From positions 871,001 through 935,000 of the forward strand of contig NZ_AP011952.1 of assembly GCF_000828575.1 (NCBI RefSeq): a stretch of DNA of 64,000 bases, in the 5' to 3' direction. Numbering within the stretch: position 1 is the first letter of the stretch; the number at the start of each line of letters is the position of its first letter. The translations under genes and the position numbers were made by a program. Shown piece by piece: positions 17,630-28,044 of this stretch. A model generated the notes under the pieces. That model worked only from the letters and a program-made list of their open reading frames with translations, was not told where the DNA came from and did not search any database. Origin of the DNA: Methanothermobacter sp. CaT2 (GTDB lineage Archaea; Methanobacteriota; Methanobacteria; Methanobacteriales; Methanothermobacteraceae).

Positions 17630-18958
17630 CTAAAACCTCCTCAGATTGTTTGTCTCGGACTTCTCAGCGACCCTGTTGTAGTAGTCCACCTTAACCGTGC
17701 CCCTGGAGTACCTGTAGTAAGTTTTAAGGGTGATGCTTGCACCGGGGTTAAGGGTTCCTGTGTAAACCTGTCTGTAGTTTTTTGTTGGGTAGCTGCCATA
17801 CCAGACCCTTGTGTAGAAGTTTCTGGCAGCGGCTGTACCCTGATTCCTGATGTATATGTACAGTGTGCTACCTGATTTTCTGGTCCCTGTGACCACGAGA
17901 TCCGGTTTCGGGTTTCCAACGGTTAATGTCTTCTTCTTAACTGATATGAGGCCATTGGGGTCTGTAGCTGTCAGTGAAACCGTGTAGTATCCCTCACGGG
18001 CATAGGTGTGTGTAACATTGGAACCGGTGGCGGTTGAACCATCACCAAAGTTCCATTTAAGTGTCAGGTCGTCCCCATCAGGGTCATATGAGGTTGAAGT
18101 GAATGCAAATGTCCTGATTGATGTTGAGCCACAGTAGGCGTAGCTGAAGTCAGCCACAGGTTTGCTTCCTGTGAAGGTGGGCCTGTTCTTTGTAATGTAC
18201 CATTCCTCTGCAGCTGCATCATCGTAGGGTGTTGTCTGATTAAACCGGGGAAATGTTCCGTTCCAGTCCCCGACGAAGGCCGCGTATCCATGATCGTTGC
18301 GCCACACCTGCGTTCCATTGTACAGGGTGCTCTGATTTATAACCTCATAGTTCTGCTGGTTGGCCTCATAGAAGTTCCTGGCACCATTGAGGAAGTCATA
18401 GATTATCTCGGCACCATCCCATGCAGTTGCATAGTAGTTGGCCCCTGCCCCCGTGAACATCCTTGCAAAATTGTAAACAGTTTCAACGGGGTTTTTAACC
18501 TCATAGTCCTCAACCCAGCCGGTTGAGAAGCATACGTGGAGTAGAATTGCTGGTATGCCATACTTGAATGGAGCATAGAATGTGGTGCCGTTCACCATCA
18601 TCATGTCACCGGCACCCCATATGTACCCATCCCTTGCAACAAGGCCAAATGGTGGTGTGGCGTTGCCTCCACGGCCATCATAGTGGCCCGCCATGTAGCC
18701 ACCGTGTCCAGCGTATATCACTGCATCTGCCCCGTACATACCCTTCAGTATGTTCTTGACGGTTGCATTGTTCCTGTAGAGCTCAAGAACCTGGTAACCC
18801 CTGTTTTTGAGGGTCGTTGCAACCTTCTTTGCCTCATCATACATGTAAGGGCTGTCGGAGAGGCTATCTGCTACTATGAGTATGTGGGCCTCTGCCACTG
18901 GAAATGTGATGACTGATGCGATGATGAGTGCTGTGACTATAAATCCTGATACCCTCAT
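17630..18958 (-). CDS. secreted caspase-fold (C25/gingipain-like) protein with PKD and CARDB domains
   Basis: A 442-residue exported protein. A signal peptide (about 1-24) precedes a caspase-hemoglobinase-like domain (about 25-250). Its putative dyad is His85 in YAGHGGY and Cys143 in LLHVCFSTG, the usual spacing for C25/CHAT/caspase-type peptidases. A PKD domain follows (about 265-352; FGDGSTATGSNVTHTYAREG), then a CARDB domain to the end (LVVTGTRKSGSTLYIYIRNQGTA). Sequons are frequent. ATG at 18958 is chosen because GGTGAATACG precedes it. I infer an extracellular or wall-associated cysteine peptidase; the substrate is unknown. Confidence 0.75.
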   Translation of the reverse strand: MRVSGFIVTALIIASVITFPVAEAHILIVADSLSDSPYMYDEAKKVATTLKNRGYQVLELYRNNATVKNILKGMYGADAVIYAGHGGYMAGHYDGRGGNATPPFGLVARDGYIWGAGDMMMVNGTTFYAPFKYGIPAILLHVCFSTGWVEDYEVKNPVETVYNFARMFTGAGANYYATAWDGAEIIYDFLNGARNFYEANQQNYEVINQSTLYNGTQVWRNDHGYAAFVGDWNGTFPRFNQTTPYDDAAAEEWYITKNRPTFTGSKPVADFSYAYCGSTSIRTFAFTSTSYDPDGDDLTLKWNFGDGSTATGSNVTHTYAREGYYTVSLTATDPNGLISVKKKTLTVGNPKPDLVVTGTRKSGSTLYIYIRNQGTAAARNFYTRVWYGSYPTKNYRQVYTGTLNPGASITLKTYYRYSRGTVKVDYYNRVAEKSETNNLRRF

Positions 18959-19026
18959 CGTATTCACCGATCAGCTTTATGGCTTCACATAAACTTAAAC
19001 ATATGATGGTATCTTGGTGCTCAGAC

Positions 19027-22000
19027 TCACATACCATGGTATTCGTCAAGTGACTTCACTGTTATTTTTCCCATGCGGACTGCTTCAATGGCATTCAGGG
19101 CCGCCCTGGCCCCGGCGAGTGTCGTGACGTAGGGTATTCCCAGTTCAACCGCCATCCTCCTTATGAGGTAGCCGTCATCGGCTGACTGCTTCCCTGATGG
19201 TGTGTTTATTATGAGACCAACTTCACCGTTGAGGATGGCGTCCCTGATGTTTGGTGACCCCTGGCTCACCTTCCTCACAACCTCTATATCCGCTATGTCA
19301 CTGACTGCCCTGGCCGTTCCCCTGGTTGCCATGATCCTGAAGCCGAGTTCATCGGCCTTTTTAACGATATCAGCTATCTTATCCTTGTCCTGGTCCCTGA
19401 CACTTATGAAGACCTTCCCCTCGTTGAGGAGGTCCATGCTGGCTGAGAGCTGGGACTTGTAGTAGGCTATGCCAAAGTTCTCATCTATTCCCATGGCCTC
19501 ACCCGTTGATTTCATCTCAGGGCCCAGGACCGAATCTGCTCCAGGTAGCTTTATGAATGGGAATACAGATTCCTTCACAGCAACGTGTTCTATATCCTTC
19601 TCCTCTGTGAGGCCAAGGTCCCTGAGCTTCGCACCCATCATGAGCCTCGCAGCCATCTTGGCAAGGGGAACCCCGGTCGCCTTGCTGACAAAGGGCACTG
19701 TACGGCTTGCCCTCGGGTTTGCCTCGAGTATGTAGACTGATGGATCTGAGTCTGGCTTTACAGCGTACTGTATGTTTATGAGGCCCACCACCTCAAGTTC
19801 AAGGGCCAGTCTCCTTGTGTAATCCTTTATGGTATCAATTATGTCCTCAGGGATGCTCTGTGGTGGTATCACGCACGCCGAATCCCCTGAATGCACTCCT
19901 GCCTCCTCTATGTGCTCCATTATACCTCCTATGTAGACGTCGGTGCCGTCGCAGAGTGCATCCACGTCGACCTCTATGGCATCCTCAAGGAACTTGTCCA
20001 CCAGTATGGGGTGTTCAGGGGATACTCGGACAGCCTCCTTCATGTACTCCTCAAGCTCCACATCATCATAGACTATCTCCATTGCCCTTCCACCCAGCAC
20101 ATAGGAGGGCCTTACGAGTACAGGGTAGCCTATGCGTTCAGCCACGGCCCTTGCATCCTCAAAGGACTTGGCGATTCCGTAGGGTGCCTGGGGTATTCCA
20201 AGTTTATTCAGTACCTCAGTGAACCTTTCACGGTCCTCGACCCTGTCTATGCTCTCATGTGGTGTTCCGAGTATCCTCACACCAGCCTCTGCCAGGGGGA
20301 CCGCCAGGTTTATGGATGTCTGGCCGCCGAACTGGACAACGACGCCCTCAGGTTTCTCCTTCTCGATGATGGAGAGGACGTCCTCGAGGGTGAGGGGCTC
20401 GAAGTAGAGCTTATCTGAGATGTCATAGTCTGTACTCACTGTTTCCGGGTTGTTGTTGACCATTATGGTCTCATATCCAGCCTCAGTGAGGGCCATGGCT
20501 GCGTGCACACAGCAGTAGTCGAACTCTATCCCCTGACCTATCCTTATTGGACCTGAACCTATGATGAGGACCTTTCTACGGTCTGATACCTCCACCTCAT
20601 CTTCAAGGTCATAGCAGCCATAGTAGTAGGGTGTCCTGGCCTCAAACTCAGCTGCACATGTATCAACCATCTTGTATACCGGTTTTATATTGTTCTCAAG
20701 CCTCAGGGCCCTGATACTGGATTCATCCTTACCTGTGAGGGATGCGAGTCTCGAATCTGAGAAGCCCATCCTCTTGGCCTTGAGGAGTATGCGGGGGTCC
20801 TCCAGTGATTCCCTGGTGAGGGATGATTCAAATTCAGCTATGTTGCTTATCTTCTGGAGGAAGAATGGGTCTATCTGTGTCAGCCCATGTATCTCCTCTA
20901 TGCTCATACCATCCCTGAGGGCTGTGTAGACCTGGAAGAGCCTCTGGTCAGTTGGATTTTCAAGGTCAGCACGTGTGTATGGTGTCTCAGTGAATCCGTC
21001 TGCACCGATGTCCAGGGACCTTATGGCCTTGTTGAGGGACTCCTCAAGGGTTCTCCCTATGGCCATGACCTCCCCCGTGGACTTCATCTGAACCCCTATC
21101 TCCCTGCTTATCCCCTTGAACTTGTCAAAGGGCCAGCGGGGAATCTTTGTGACCACGTAATCTATTGTGGGCTCGAAGGACGCCGGTGTCTCCTTGGTGA
21201 TGTCGTTCTGTATCTCATCGAGGGTCATGCCGACGGCTATCTTGGCGGCTATCTTGGCTATGGGGTAACCCGTGGCCTTGGATGCCAGCGCACTGCTCCT
21301 GCTGACCCTCGGGTTCACCTCTATGACCTTGTATTCGCCGGTCTCCGGGTGGACAGCGAACTGTATGTTACAGCCACCCTCTATCTTGAGGGCCCTTATG
21401 ATCTTTATGGCTGCATCCCTCAGCCTCTGGTTGTCCTCGTCGCTGAGGGTCTGGGCAGGTGCAACCACCACGCTTTCACCTGTGTGTATACCCATGGGGT
21501 CGATGTTCTCCATGTTACAGACGATTATGCAGGTGTCATTACGGTCCCTCATAACCTCGTACTCGAATTCCTTCCAGCCCAGGACTGACTGGTCAATGAG
21601 TACCTGGTTGATGAAGCTCATCTCGAGGCCCCTGGTTGCTATCTCAATGAGTTCGTCACGGCTGTGGGCCACCCCTCCCCCTGTACCTCCCAGGGTGAAG
21701 GCGGGCCTTACGATCACAGGGTAGCCTATCTCCTCAACCGCCTCAAGGGCCTCCTCTACTGAATTGACGGCCCTGGCTGCGGGTACTGGTTCATTGAGCT
21801 TCTTCATGAAGCTATCGAAGAGGTCGCGGTCCTCAACCCTTCTTATGGTTTCAATGGATGAACCTATAACACGGACTCCCTCCAGGGCCCCCATCTCTGC
21901 AAGGCCCGTTGCAACGTTGAGGCCTGTCTGACCGCCCATCGTTGGGAGTACTGCGTCAGGTTTCTCCTTCTGGATTATCTTGGCAACGATTTCAGGTGTG

Positions 22001-22206
22001 AGGGGTTCGACGTAGACCCTGTCAGCCATCTCCATGTCGGTCTGTATGGTTGCAGGGTTCGAGTTCACAAGTACGGTCTCTATCCCCTCCTCCCTGAGTG
22101 ATTTACATGCCTGAGAACCAGAGTAATCGAATTCAGCTGCCTGCCCTATCTGTATAGGGCCAGAACCTATGATAAGTACCTTATTGATGCTTTCATCCCG
22201 CGGCAT
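19027..22206 (-). CDS. carB: carbamoyl-phosphate synthase large subunit
   Basis: A full-length 1059-residue CarB in one frame. Each half has an ATP-grasp unit: [12 protein letters not shown] at the N-terminus and [18 protein letters not shown] in the second half. The C-terminal ~130 residues form the MGS-like allosteric domain ([13 protein letters not shown]). With CarA it makes carbamoyl phosphate from glutamine, bicarbonate and two ATP for pyrimidine and arginine synthesis. GGGGATAAA precedes the ATG. It follows carA by 20 bp. In some methanogens (e.g. Methanocaldococcus) this gene is split; here it is not. Confidence 0.97.
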   Translation of the reverse strand: MPRDESINKVLIIGSGPIQIGQAAEFDYSGSQACKSLREEGIETVLVNSNPATIQTDMEMADRVYVEPLTPEIVAKIIQKEKPDAVLPTMGGQTGLNVATGLAEMGALEGVRVIGSSIETIRRVEDRDLFDSFMKKLNEPVPAARAVNSVEEALEAVEEIGYPVIVRPAFTLGGTGGGVAHSRDELIEIATRGLEMSFINQVLIDQSVLGWKEFEYEVMRDRNDTCIIVCNMENIDPMGIHTGESVVVAPAQTLSDEDNQRLRDAAIKIIRALKIEGGCNIQFAVHPETGEYKVIEVNPRVSRSSALASKATGYPIAKIAAKIAVGMTLDEIQNDITKETPASFEPTIDYVVTKIPRWPFDKFKGISREIGVQMKSTGEVMAIGRTLEESLNKAIRSLDIGADGFTETPYTRADLENPTDQRLFQVYTALRDGMSIEEIHGLTQIDPFFLQKISNIAEFESSLTRESLEDPRILLKAKRMGFSDSRLASLTGKDESSIRALRLENNIKPVYKMVDTCAAEFEARTPYYYGCYDLEDEVEVSDRRKVLIIGSGPIRIGQGIEFDYCCVHAAMALTEAGYETIMVNNNPETVSTDYDISDKLYFEPLTLEDVLSIIEKEKPEGVVVQFGGQTSINLAVPLAEAGVRILGTPHESIDRVEDRERFTEVLNKLGIPQAPYGIAKSFEDARAVAERIGYPVLVRPSYVLGGRAMEIVYDDVELEEYMKEAVRVSPEHPILVDKFLEDAIEVDVDALCDGTDVYIGGIMEHIEEAGVHSGDSACVIPPQSIPEDIIDTIKDYTRRLALELEVVGLINIQYAVKPDSDPSVYILEANPRASRTVPFVSKATGVPLAKMAARLMMGAKLRDLGLTEEKDIEHVAVKESVFPFIKLPGADSVLGPEMKSTGEAMGIDENFGIAYYKSQLSASMDLLNEGKVFISVRDQDKDKIADIVKKADELGFRIMATRGTARAVSDIADIEVVRKVSQGSPNIRDAILNGEVGLIINTPSGKQSADDGYLIRRMAVELGIPYVTTLAGARAALNAIEAVRMGKITVKSLDEYHGM

Positions 22207-22226
22207 TTTATCCCCATTCCTCTCAT

Positions 22227-23309
22227 CTAATATTCCCTTAAAACATCCGCAAAGCGGTCAAAGATGTTCACTGTGTCATGTGGCCCTGGACCCGCCTCAG
22301 GGTGGTACTGGACACTGAACACCGGGAGTTCCCTGTGCTCTATACCCTCCGGTGTTCCATCGTTGAGGTTCAGCTGTGTTATCTCTATATCAGTGCCCTT
22401 CACTGAATCAGGGTCAACCGTGAATCCATGGTTCTGGGAGGTTATTGAAACCGTTCCGCTCCTCAGGTCCTTCACAGGCTGATTTACACCCCTGTGACCA
22501 AACTTCATCTTGTATATGCGGGCCCCGAAGGCCAGGGAGATTATCTGCTGTCCGAGGCATATCCCGAATATGGGCAGACGTTCGGATAGTGTTTTAACCG
22601 TTTCTATGGCATCCCTCACCCTTGTGGGGTCCCCGGGTCCGCTTGATATGAGGAGCCCGTCGGGTTCGTAATCCATGATCTCGGCAGGTGATGTTGTGTA
22701 GGGTACAACAACTACCCCCAGATCCCTCTCAAGGAGGGCATCTATGCTGTTCCTCTTGATTCCACAGTCAACTATCACAACCCTCCGTGACGCATCCTCA
22801 TTCAGGATTACAGGTTCCTTTACACACACCATATCCACAAGGTCTATCTCTGTTATGGATGGCTGCTTCACCGCCATTTCAAGCAGTTCCTCATCATCAA
22901 TTTCCTCGGTTGCCAGGGCACCCTTCATTGCGCCCTTCTCCCTTATCTTTATTGTCAGGGCACGTGTATCCACCCCAGCTATCCCGGGGATCCCATATTC
23001 ATCCAGGAACTCCGGGAGGGTCTTTTCTGATAGCCTGTGTGAGGGTGCAGGGCACATTTCCCTGACAATGAGACCCTCAGCCTTTATCCCATCTGACTGG
23101 TACCACTCCTCAGAGACGCCGTAATTGCCCTGTAAGGGGTAGGTTGGCATCAGTATCTGACCCCTGTATGATGGATCTGTGAGTGACTCAACATATCCTG
23201 TCATCCCCGTTGCAAAGACAACTTCCCCTGTTTTCACCGTCTCAGATCCGAAGGCTTCTCCTCTGATTATGGTACCGTCTTCCAAGGCGAGTTTTGCTTC
23301 CTTAAACAT
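22227..23309 (-). CDS. carA: carbamoyl-phosphate synthase small subunit
   Basis: A 360-residue glutamine amidotransferase subunit. The N-terminal CPSase_sm domain ([15 protein letters not shown]) precedes a class I GATase domain. The nucleophile cysteine is in GICLGQQ, and the His/Glu pair is in [12 protein letters not shown]. It supplies ammonia to CarB. The frame opens to 23369, but GGTGGTGAA directly before the ATG at 23309 fixes the start and gives the family's usual N-terminus. It overlaps nothing and is probably the first gene of a carAB transcript. Confidence 0.96.
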   Translation of the reverse strand: MFKEAKLALEDGTIIRGEAFGSETVKTGEVVFATGMTGYVESLTDPSYRGQILMPTYPLQGNYGVSEEWYQSDGIKAEGLIVREMCPAPSHRLSEKTLPEFLDEYGIPGIAGVDTRALTIKIREKGAMKGALATEEIDDEELLEMAVKQPSITEIDLVDMVCVKEPVILNEDASRRVVIVDCGIKRNSIDALLERDLGVVVVPYTTSPAEIMDYEPDGLLISSGPGDPTRVRDAIETVKTLSERLPIFGICLGQQIISLAFGARIYKMKFGHRGVNQPVKDLRSGTVSITSQNHGFTVDPDSVKGTDIEITQLNLNDGTPEGIEHRELPVFSVQYHPEAGPGPHDTVNIFDRFADVLREY

Positions 23310-23343
23310 TTCACCACCATGATCCTGATTTCCTTTGATTAGA

Positions 23344-23814
23344 TTAGACTGGTCGATATTCATGCCCATGGAGGGAATCAGGCTGTAGATCCATCCTCAT
23401 GACCACAGCATCCTCTCCATCCTCATAGTAGTTCTCCAGTATCTTCTCCTCACTGAAGCCAAGGGCCCTGTAGAATTTTATGGCCCCTTTATTCCTTGCC
23501 CTTACCTCCAGTTTAATATTTTTAATGTGAAATTTTTCAAATATACTTATGGCTGTCATGACAAGTGCCGCCCCAACACCCCTCCTGCGGTAATCTTTAT
23601 CAACTGCAAGTGAGATAATATGACCCTCATCCTCAAAACGGATCCAGAATATTATGAATCCAACGACCTTCCCATCCTCCTGGGCCACAAGGAAGCCTGC
23701 TCCAAGGTTGTAGATGTCCCTGAGGAGGTGGGCGGGGTATGGGTCCATGAAGGAGTCCCTTTCAATCTTAAGGACCGTCTTAAGGTCCTGTGGTCTGAAC
23801 TCTCTTATTATCAT
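23344..23814 (-). CDS. rimI: GNAT N-acetyltransferase, RimI-like
   Basis: A 156-residue GNAT protein. The acetyl-CoA loop is [10 protein letters not shown] (motif A), with [13 protein letters not shown] before it and the C-terminal motif [26 protein letters not shown] typical of RimI/archaeal NAT (shown in part). It probably acetylates protein N-termini. GGAGATAGAG precedes the ATG. Its start codon is only 19 bp from that of the divergent UPF0146 gene. Confidence 0.88.
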   Translation of the reverse strand: MIIREFRPQDLKTVLKIERDSFMDPYPAHLLRDIYNLGAGFLVAQEDGKVVGFIIFWIRFEDEGHIISLAVDKDYRRRGVGAALVMTAISIFEKFHIKNIKLEVRARNKGAIKFYRALGFSEEKILENYYEDGEDAVVMRMDLQPDSLHGHEYRPV

Positions 23815-23833
23815 CTCTATCTCCGTGGTATCA

Positions 23834-24247
23834 ATGTGGAAGGATCTTGCAGTTTACATAATCAGGTGCTCGGGGCCGGGAACCCGTGTTGTTGAGGTGG
23901 GTGCCGGCAGGTTCCTCTATGTTTCAGATTACATCAGGAAACATTCAAAGGTTGATTTGGTTCTTACAGATATTAAACCTTCCCATGGAGGCATTGTACG
24001 TGATGACATCACATCCCCCAGGATGGAGCTATACAGGGGGGCCGCAGTAATATACTCCATAAGGCCCCCGGCAGAGATCCACAGCTCCCTCATGAGGGTC
24101 GCCGATGCTGTGGGGGCCCGGCTAATAATTAAGCCCCTGACCGGGGAGGATATTGTAACAGAGAGGAAGATGAAACTTGTCAATTATGGCCGGACATACT
24201 TCTATGAATACATACCGAAGTCCGCAGTAGGTGAAAAAATACCATAA
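23834..24247 (+). CDS. UPF0146 family protein
   Basis: A 137-residue protein with a Rossmann-like start (VVEVGAGRFLYVSDYIRK), an acidic strand end (VLTDIKPS) and a C-terminal FYEYIP. This resembles a small SAM-dependent methyltransferase-like fold and matches the archaeal UPF0146 family of unknown function. The frame opens at 23714, but those 40 codons are antisense to rimI. The ATG at 23834 fits the family length. Confidence 0.78.
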   Translation: MWKDLAVYIIRCSGPGTRVVEVGAGRFLYVSDYIRKHSKVDLVLTDIKPSHGGIVRDDITSPRMELYRGAAVIYSIRPPAEIHSSLMRVADAVGARLIIKPLTGEDIVTERKMKLVNYGRTYFYEYIPKSAVGEKIP

Positions 24248-24349
24248 CCCTGTAAGATGAGTGCCTTGCCACCTTGATCCAGTAACTGGTACCGGGCACT
24301 GAATGTGCACATCACTTATATTATATTTATTATGAGATGGATATGGAAA

Positions 24350-24455
24350 TAACGTTGAAGAACAGCCGGACTGTATGATTGATATGAGAACATCATTGAA
24401 TAACTGACAGAAAATCCGCAGACTGACCTTATATGAGAGAATAACGTTGAAGAAC
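24350..24455 (+). repeat. two 14-bp direct repeats in the P-type ATPase upstream region
   Basis: TAACGTTGAAGAAC occurs at 24350-24363 and 24442-24455, each shortly after a TATGAGA segment. The rest of 24248-24516 is AT-rich with TATA-like tracts (24315-24330) and no gene. The repeats could be an operator pair; function unknown. Confidence 0.55.
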
Positions 24456-24516
24456 TGGATTGACAGAATAGAATGAACCTATTTAAACGTGCTAATAAAT
24501 TTAAGACGTGTTCAAA

Positions 24517-27042
24517 ATGAAATGGGCTGATATGAGTTTAGATGAAGTTTTAAAGGAGCTTAAAACGTCCAGGGATGGTTTAAGCCGGGACGAGGCATCG
24601 AGGAGACTTGAGAAATACGGGAAGAACGAACTCGTTGAGGAGAAGAAGGCCGGCCCGGTGAAGCTATTCCTCAGCCAGTTCATGGATATACTCATAATAC
24701 TCCTCATACTGGCTGCCGTTGCATCCTACTTCGTGGGTGACGTCCTTGACTCTGCAGTCATCCTCTTCGTTGTGGTTGTAAACGCCACCGTTGGGTTCAT
24801 CCAGGAGTACCGGGCCGAACGTGCCATGGAGAAACTCAAGGGCCTGGTATCGACAGAGGCTGTCGTCATAAGGGACGGTGAGACCCTGAGGATCCCTGCA
24901 TCCGAGCTAACCCTGGGAGACATGGTGATCATAGAGGAGGGAGACAACGTACCCGCCGACCTCCGGTTGATAGAAACCTATGATCTCCGGATAGACGAAT
25001 CAGCCCTCACCGGGGAATCAATACCCGTCAGGAAGACACATGAAAATCCTGAAGATGAGAGGGATGTTATTGCATTCATGGACTCCAACGTTGTCTCAGG
25101 GCGCGGCAGGGGGGCTGTGATAGCCACCGGCATGGAGACCTCCATGGGTAAAATCGCCAGGATGATACAGGAGGATGAGGGTAAAACACCCCTCCAGGAG
25201 AAGATAATCTCCCTGGGGAAGAGCCTCGGCCTCATAGCAGTGGTGGTATGTGCCCTTGTATTCGCAATACAGTTCCTCCGCGGCCTGCCACTGGTGGACA
25301 CATTCATGACAGCGGTTTCCCTTGCCGTCGCATCTGTACCTGAGGGGCTGCCAGCAATACTCACACTGACCCTTGCCCTTGGAATGCAGAGGATGGCCAG
25401 GAGCAACGCCATAGTGAGGAGGCTCCTTGCAGTGGAGACACTCGGTTCCTGCTCTGTGATCTGCACAGACAAGACAGGTACACTGACCCACAACCGGATG
25501 ACCGTGAGGGAATCAGAGCTCACATCACCTGAAATGGCCCTCCTGGTATGCGCCCTCTGCAACAACGCCACATCATCTGAGGGGGGTGTGATAGGTGACC
25601 CCACAGATGCTGCCATACTGAGCTTCGCAGCTGAGAAGGGCTACCTGCGGGATGAACTCGAAAGGAAGTACCCCCGTCTGGCAGAGATACCCCTTGACAG
25701 TACAAGGAAGAGGATGAGCACCATAAACCAGCTGGAGGACGGACGGTACCTCCTCGTGAAGGGAGCCCCCGAGATAATACTCAGAAGATGCCGTTACATC
25801 GACAGCGGTGATGGTGTTAAGGAACTGACTGATGAAGAAGTGGAGAGGTGGCTCTCCAGACTCAATGATATGACCTCAAGGGCCCTCCGGGTGCTTGCAC
25901 TGGCCTACAGGAAACTCCCTGACGGTGACGATGAGGAGAAGGACCTGGTGTTTGTCGGACTTGTTGGTATGATGGATCCGCCAAGAAGGGAGGCTGCTGA
26001 TGCCATAGAAACCTGTAAGAGGGCCGGTATAAAGGTTGTTATGATTACAGGGGATCACAGGGACACCGCGGTTGCCATAGCACATGAACTGGGACTCATG
26101 GATAACGGGATGGCCCTCACAGGCAGGGAGCTTGATGAGCTCAGTGACGAGGAGTTCCATGAAATCGTTGAAGATGTGAGGGTCTATGCACGTGTTTTTC
26201 CCGAGCAGAAGGTCCGGATAGTTGAGGCCCTCCAGGGCAGGGGCCATGTGGTCGCCATGACCGGTGACGGGGTGAACGATGCTCCTGCCCTCAAGAAGGC
26301 CGCCATCGGTGTGGCCATGGGCAGCGGTACAGATGTGGCCAGGGAATCCTCCGACATGGTCCTCCAGGATGATAACTTCGCAACCATCGTCAGGGCGGTT
26401 AAAGAGGGCAGAACGATATTCGATAATATAAGGCGTTTTGTTAAGTTCCAGCTCTCAACAAACGTGGGGGCCATCCTGACAATTGTGTCAGCATCCCTCA
26501 TCAACCTCCCGGTCCCCTTCAACCCGATACAGATACTCTGGATCAACATAATAATGGATGGACCACCTGCACAGTCCCTGGGTGTTGAGCCCCCTGAGTC
26601 AGATATAATGCTCCGCGGACCTGAAAGGGAGAATATACTCCCAAGGAGGAACATCCTGAGGATAATCCTTGCAGGTGCTGTGATGGCCGCCGGTACCCTG
26701 GGGCTCTACATGTACATGCTATCATCAGGAGCGGGGATTGAGAAGGCCATGACAGTGGCCTTCACGGTGTTCGTCGTTTTCCAGATATTCAACGTCTTCA
26801 ACTGCAAGTCACGGACTGGCCTGTCAAACAGGGCGCTGATCCTTGCCGTTGTGGCCTCACTGGCCCTGCAGATCCTCGTGATCTACCTTGCACCCCTTGA
26901 GGGCATATTCAGGACTGTGCCACTATCAGTGGTGGACTGGGTGCTGATAGTCCTGGTGGCATCACTGATACTCATCCTCGAGGCTGTCCTGAGATTCTCT
27001 GATGGGAGAAATAAAGTAAAGGAGAACCGTGCAAACCCCTGA
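24517..27042 (+). CDS. cation-transporting P-type ATPase (PMCA/SERCA-like P2 type)
   Basis: An 841-residue P-type ATPase. In order: the cation ATPase N-domain (about 1-70), first helices, actuator domain with TGES, the ion-site helix with VPEGLPA, the phosphorylation motif DKTGTLT (Asp at about 318), the nucleotide-binding domain (KGAPE), the hinge TGDGVNDAPALKKA and C-terminal helices. VPEGL in helix 4 fits the P2A/P2B type, as in PacL calcium pumps; the ion is not proven. Start chosen at ATG 24517 (a GTG at 24508 and ATG at 24532 are also in frame); no strong ribosome binding site. Confidence 0.9.
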   Translation: MKWADMSLDEVLKELKTSRDGLSRDEASRRLEKYGKNELVEEKKAGPVKLFLSQFMDILIILLILAAVASYFVGDVLDSAVILFVVVVNATVGFIQEYRAERAMEKLKGLVSTEAVVIRDGETLRIPASELTLGDMVIIEEGDNVPADLRLIETYDLRIDESALTGESIPVRKTHENPEDERDVIAFMDSNVVSGRGRGAVIATGMETSMGKIARMIQEDEGKTPLQEKIISLGKSLGLIAVVVCALVFAIQFLRGLPLVDTFMTAVSLAVASVPEGLPAILTLTLALGMQRMARSNAIVRRLLAVETLGSCSVICTDKTGTLTHNRMTVRESELTSPEMALLVCALCNNATSSEGGVIGDPTDAAILSFAAEKGYLRDELERKYPRLAEIPLDSTRKRMSTINQLEDGRYLLVKGAPEIILRRCRYIDSGDGVKELTDEEVERWLSRLNDMTSRALRVLALAYRKLPDGDDEEKDLVFVGLVGMMDPPRREAADAIETCKRAGIKVVMITGDHRDTAVAIAHELGLMDNGMALTGRELDELSDEEFHEIVEDVRVYARVFPEQKVRIVEALQGRGHVVAMTGDGVNDAPALKKAAIGVAMGSGTDVARESSDMVLQDDNFATIVRAVKEGRTIFDNIRRFVKFQLSTNVGAILTIVSASLINLPVPFNPIQILWINIIMDGPPAQSLGVEPPESDIMLRGPERENILPRRNILRIILAGAVMAAGTLGLYMYMLSSGAGIEKAMTVAFTVFVVFQIFNVFNCKSRTGLSNRALILAVVASLALQILVIYLAPLEGIFRTVPLSVVDWVLIVLVASLILILEAVLRFSDGRNKVKENRANP

Positions 27043-27115
27043 GATAAAGGAGTGAACAGAACAGTACCTCTGGAGAAGAAAAACAATGAACCCTGGAGAT
27101 AAAGGAGTGAACAGA
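27041..27115 (+). repeat. 20-bp direct repeat spanning the P-type ATPase stop and the cobK leader
   Basis: GAGATAAAGGAGTGAACAGA is present at 27041-27060 and 27096-27115, 55 bp apart. The first copy overlaps the ATPase stop codon. The second lies in the leader of the next gene, which suggests a local duplication of the gene boundary. The copy carries AAAGGAG, a ribosome binding-like core. Confidence 0.75.
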
Positions 27116-27142
27116 CAGGAGAGTGGCCGGCAGAGAGAAAAA

Positions 27143-27937
27143 ATGTCTGTCATCGTTATGGCCGGGACAGAGGATGCCAGGAGGATAATATCTAGGCTCT
27201 CAGGGATGCCATGGGTCGAGGTGACAGCCACTGCGACAACAGAGCATGGATCTGACCTTGCAGAGAAGTCTGGAGCCTCAAGGACAGTTACAGGAGCCCT
27301 GGACAGTGATGGGCTCCGTGAACTCATGGCAGACCTTGATGCCTGCATCCTGATTGACGCCACCCACCCCTTCGCAGCCCAGGCAACAGCAAATGCCCTC
27401 AGGGCCTGCAGGGAAACCGGAACCCTTTATGTGAGGTTTGAAAGGCCGGAAGTTAGCCCTGATGGAGTTATAAGGGTCGGTTCATTCAGGGAGGCCGGTG
27501 AAGTCGCCTCATCCCTCATAGGGGATGGGGAGGTTGTGATGCACCTTGCTGGTGTATCCACCCTGGGGGATGTCCTCAGATCCCTTGAACCTGAGAGGGT
27601 TGCTGTCCGCGTACTCCCCTCCACCTCATCCATCGAGAAATGCCTCCAGCTGGGGGTCCCGGCCAGCCATATCATCGCCATGCAGGGCAGGTTCTCAGCT
27701 GAAATGAACATTGCCATCCTCCGGGAATACCGTGCAGGTGCTGTTATAACCAAGGAGAGCGGTGAAACAGGTGGGCTCCCTGAGAAGGTTGAGGCGGCAT
27801 CAGAACTCGGCATACCGGTTATACTCGTGGAGAGGCCGGAGGTTAACCTGGAGGGTGAGGCTGTCTTCGGTGACATCAACGACCTCATGGACCATGTGCT
27901 GAAGATCCTCAGGGATATGGGACAGCCAGGTGACTGA
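27143..27937 (+). CDS. cbiJ: cobalt-precorrin-6A reductase (CobK/CbiJ)
   Basis: A 264-residue CobK/CbiJ-family enzyme, which reduces the corrin macrocycle with NAD(P)H in the anaerobic B12 pathway. Family features are IVMAGTEDARRI at the N-terminus, LIDATHPFAAQATANA and the C-terminal TKESGETGGLPEKVEAA. The frame opens at 27086, but the first 19 codons include a copy of a local DNA duplication. The ATG at 27143 gives the family's usual N-terminus. It converges on moeA. Confidence 0.88.
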   Translation: MSVIVMAGTEDARRIISRLSGMPWVEVTATATTEHGSDLAEKSGASRTVTGALDSDGLRELMADLDACILIDATHPFAAQATANALRACRETGTLYVRFERPEVSPDGVIRVGSFREAGEVASSLIGDGEVVMHLAGVSTLGDVLRSLEPERVAVRVLPSTSSIEKCLQLGVPASHIIAMQGRFSAEMNIAILREYRAGAVITKESGETGGLPEKVEAASELGIPVILVERPEVNLEGEAVFGDINDLMDHVLKILRDMGQPGD

Positions 27938-28037
27938 AGTGATAGCCCGGGACCTCGAACCGACCCTTTAACTACTGATTTTCCTGCTGAAGTGATACCC
28001 GGGACCTCGCACCGACCCTCTAACTGCTGATTTTCTA
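27934..28037. repeat. 53/52-bp tandem duplication between cobK/cbiJ and moeA
   Basis: Two near-identical units start at 27934 and 27987 (CTGAAGTGATA...CCCGGGACCTCG...), differing by one indel and three substitutions. The left end contains the cbiJ stop codon. The right end (CTGATTTTC) recurs a third time inside the last codons of moeA. It looks like a duplicated boundary between convergent genes. Confidence 0.8.
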
Positions 28038-28044
28038 CCCCATA

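Noticed and set aside
20887..21588. 233-codon plus-strand open frame
   Set aside because: Antisense to carB, which is unambiguous; composition is that of a complementary-strand shadow.
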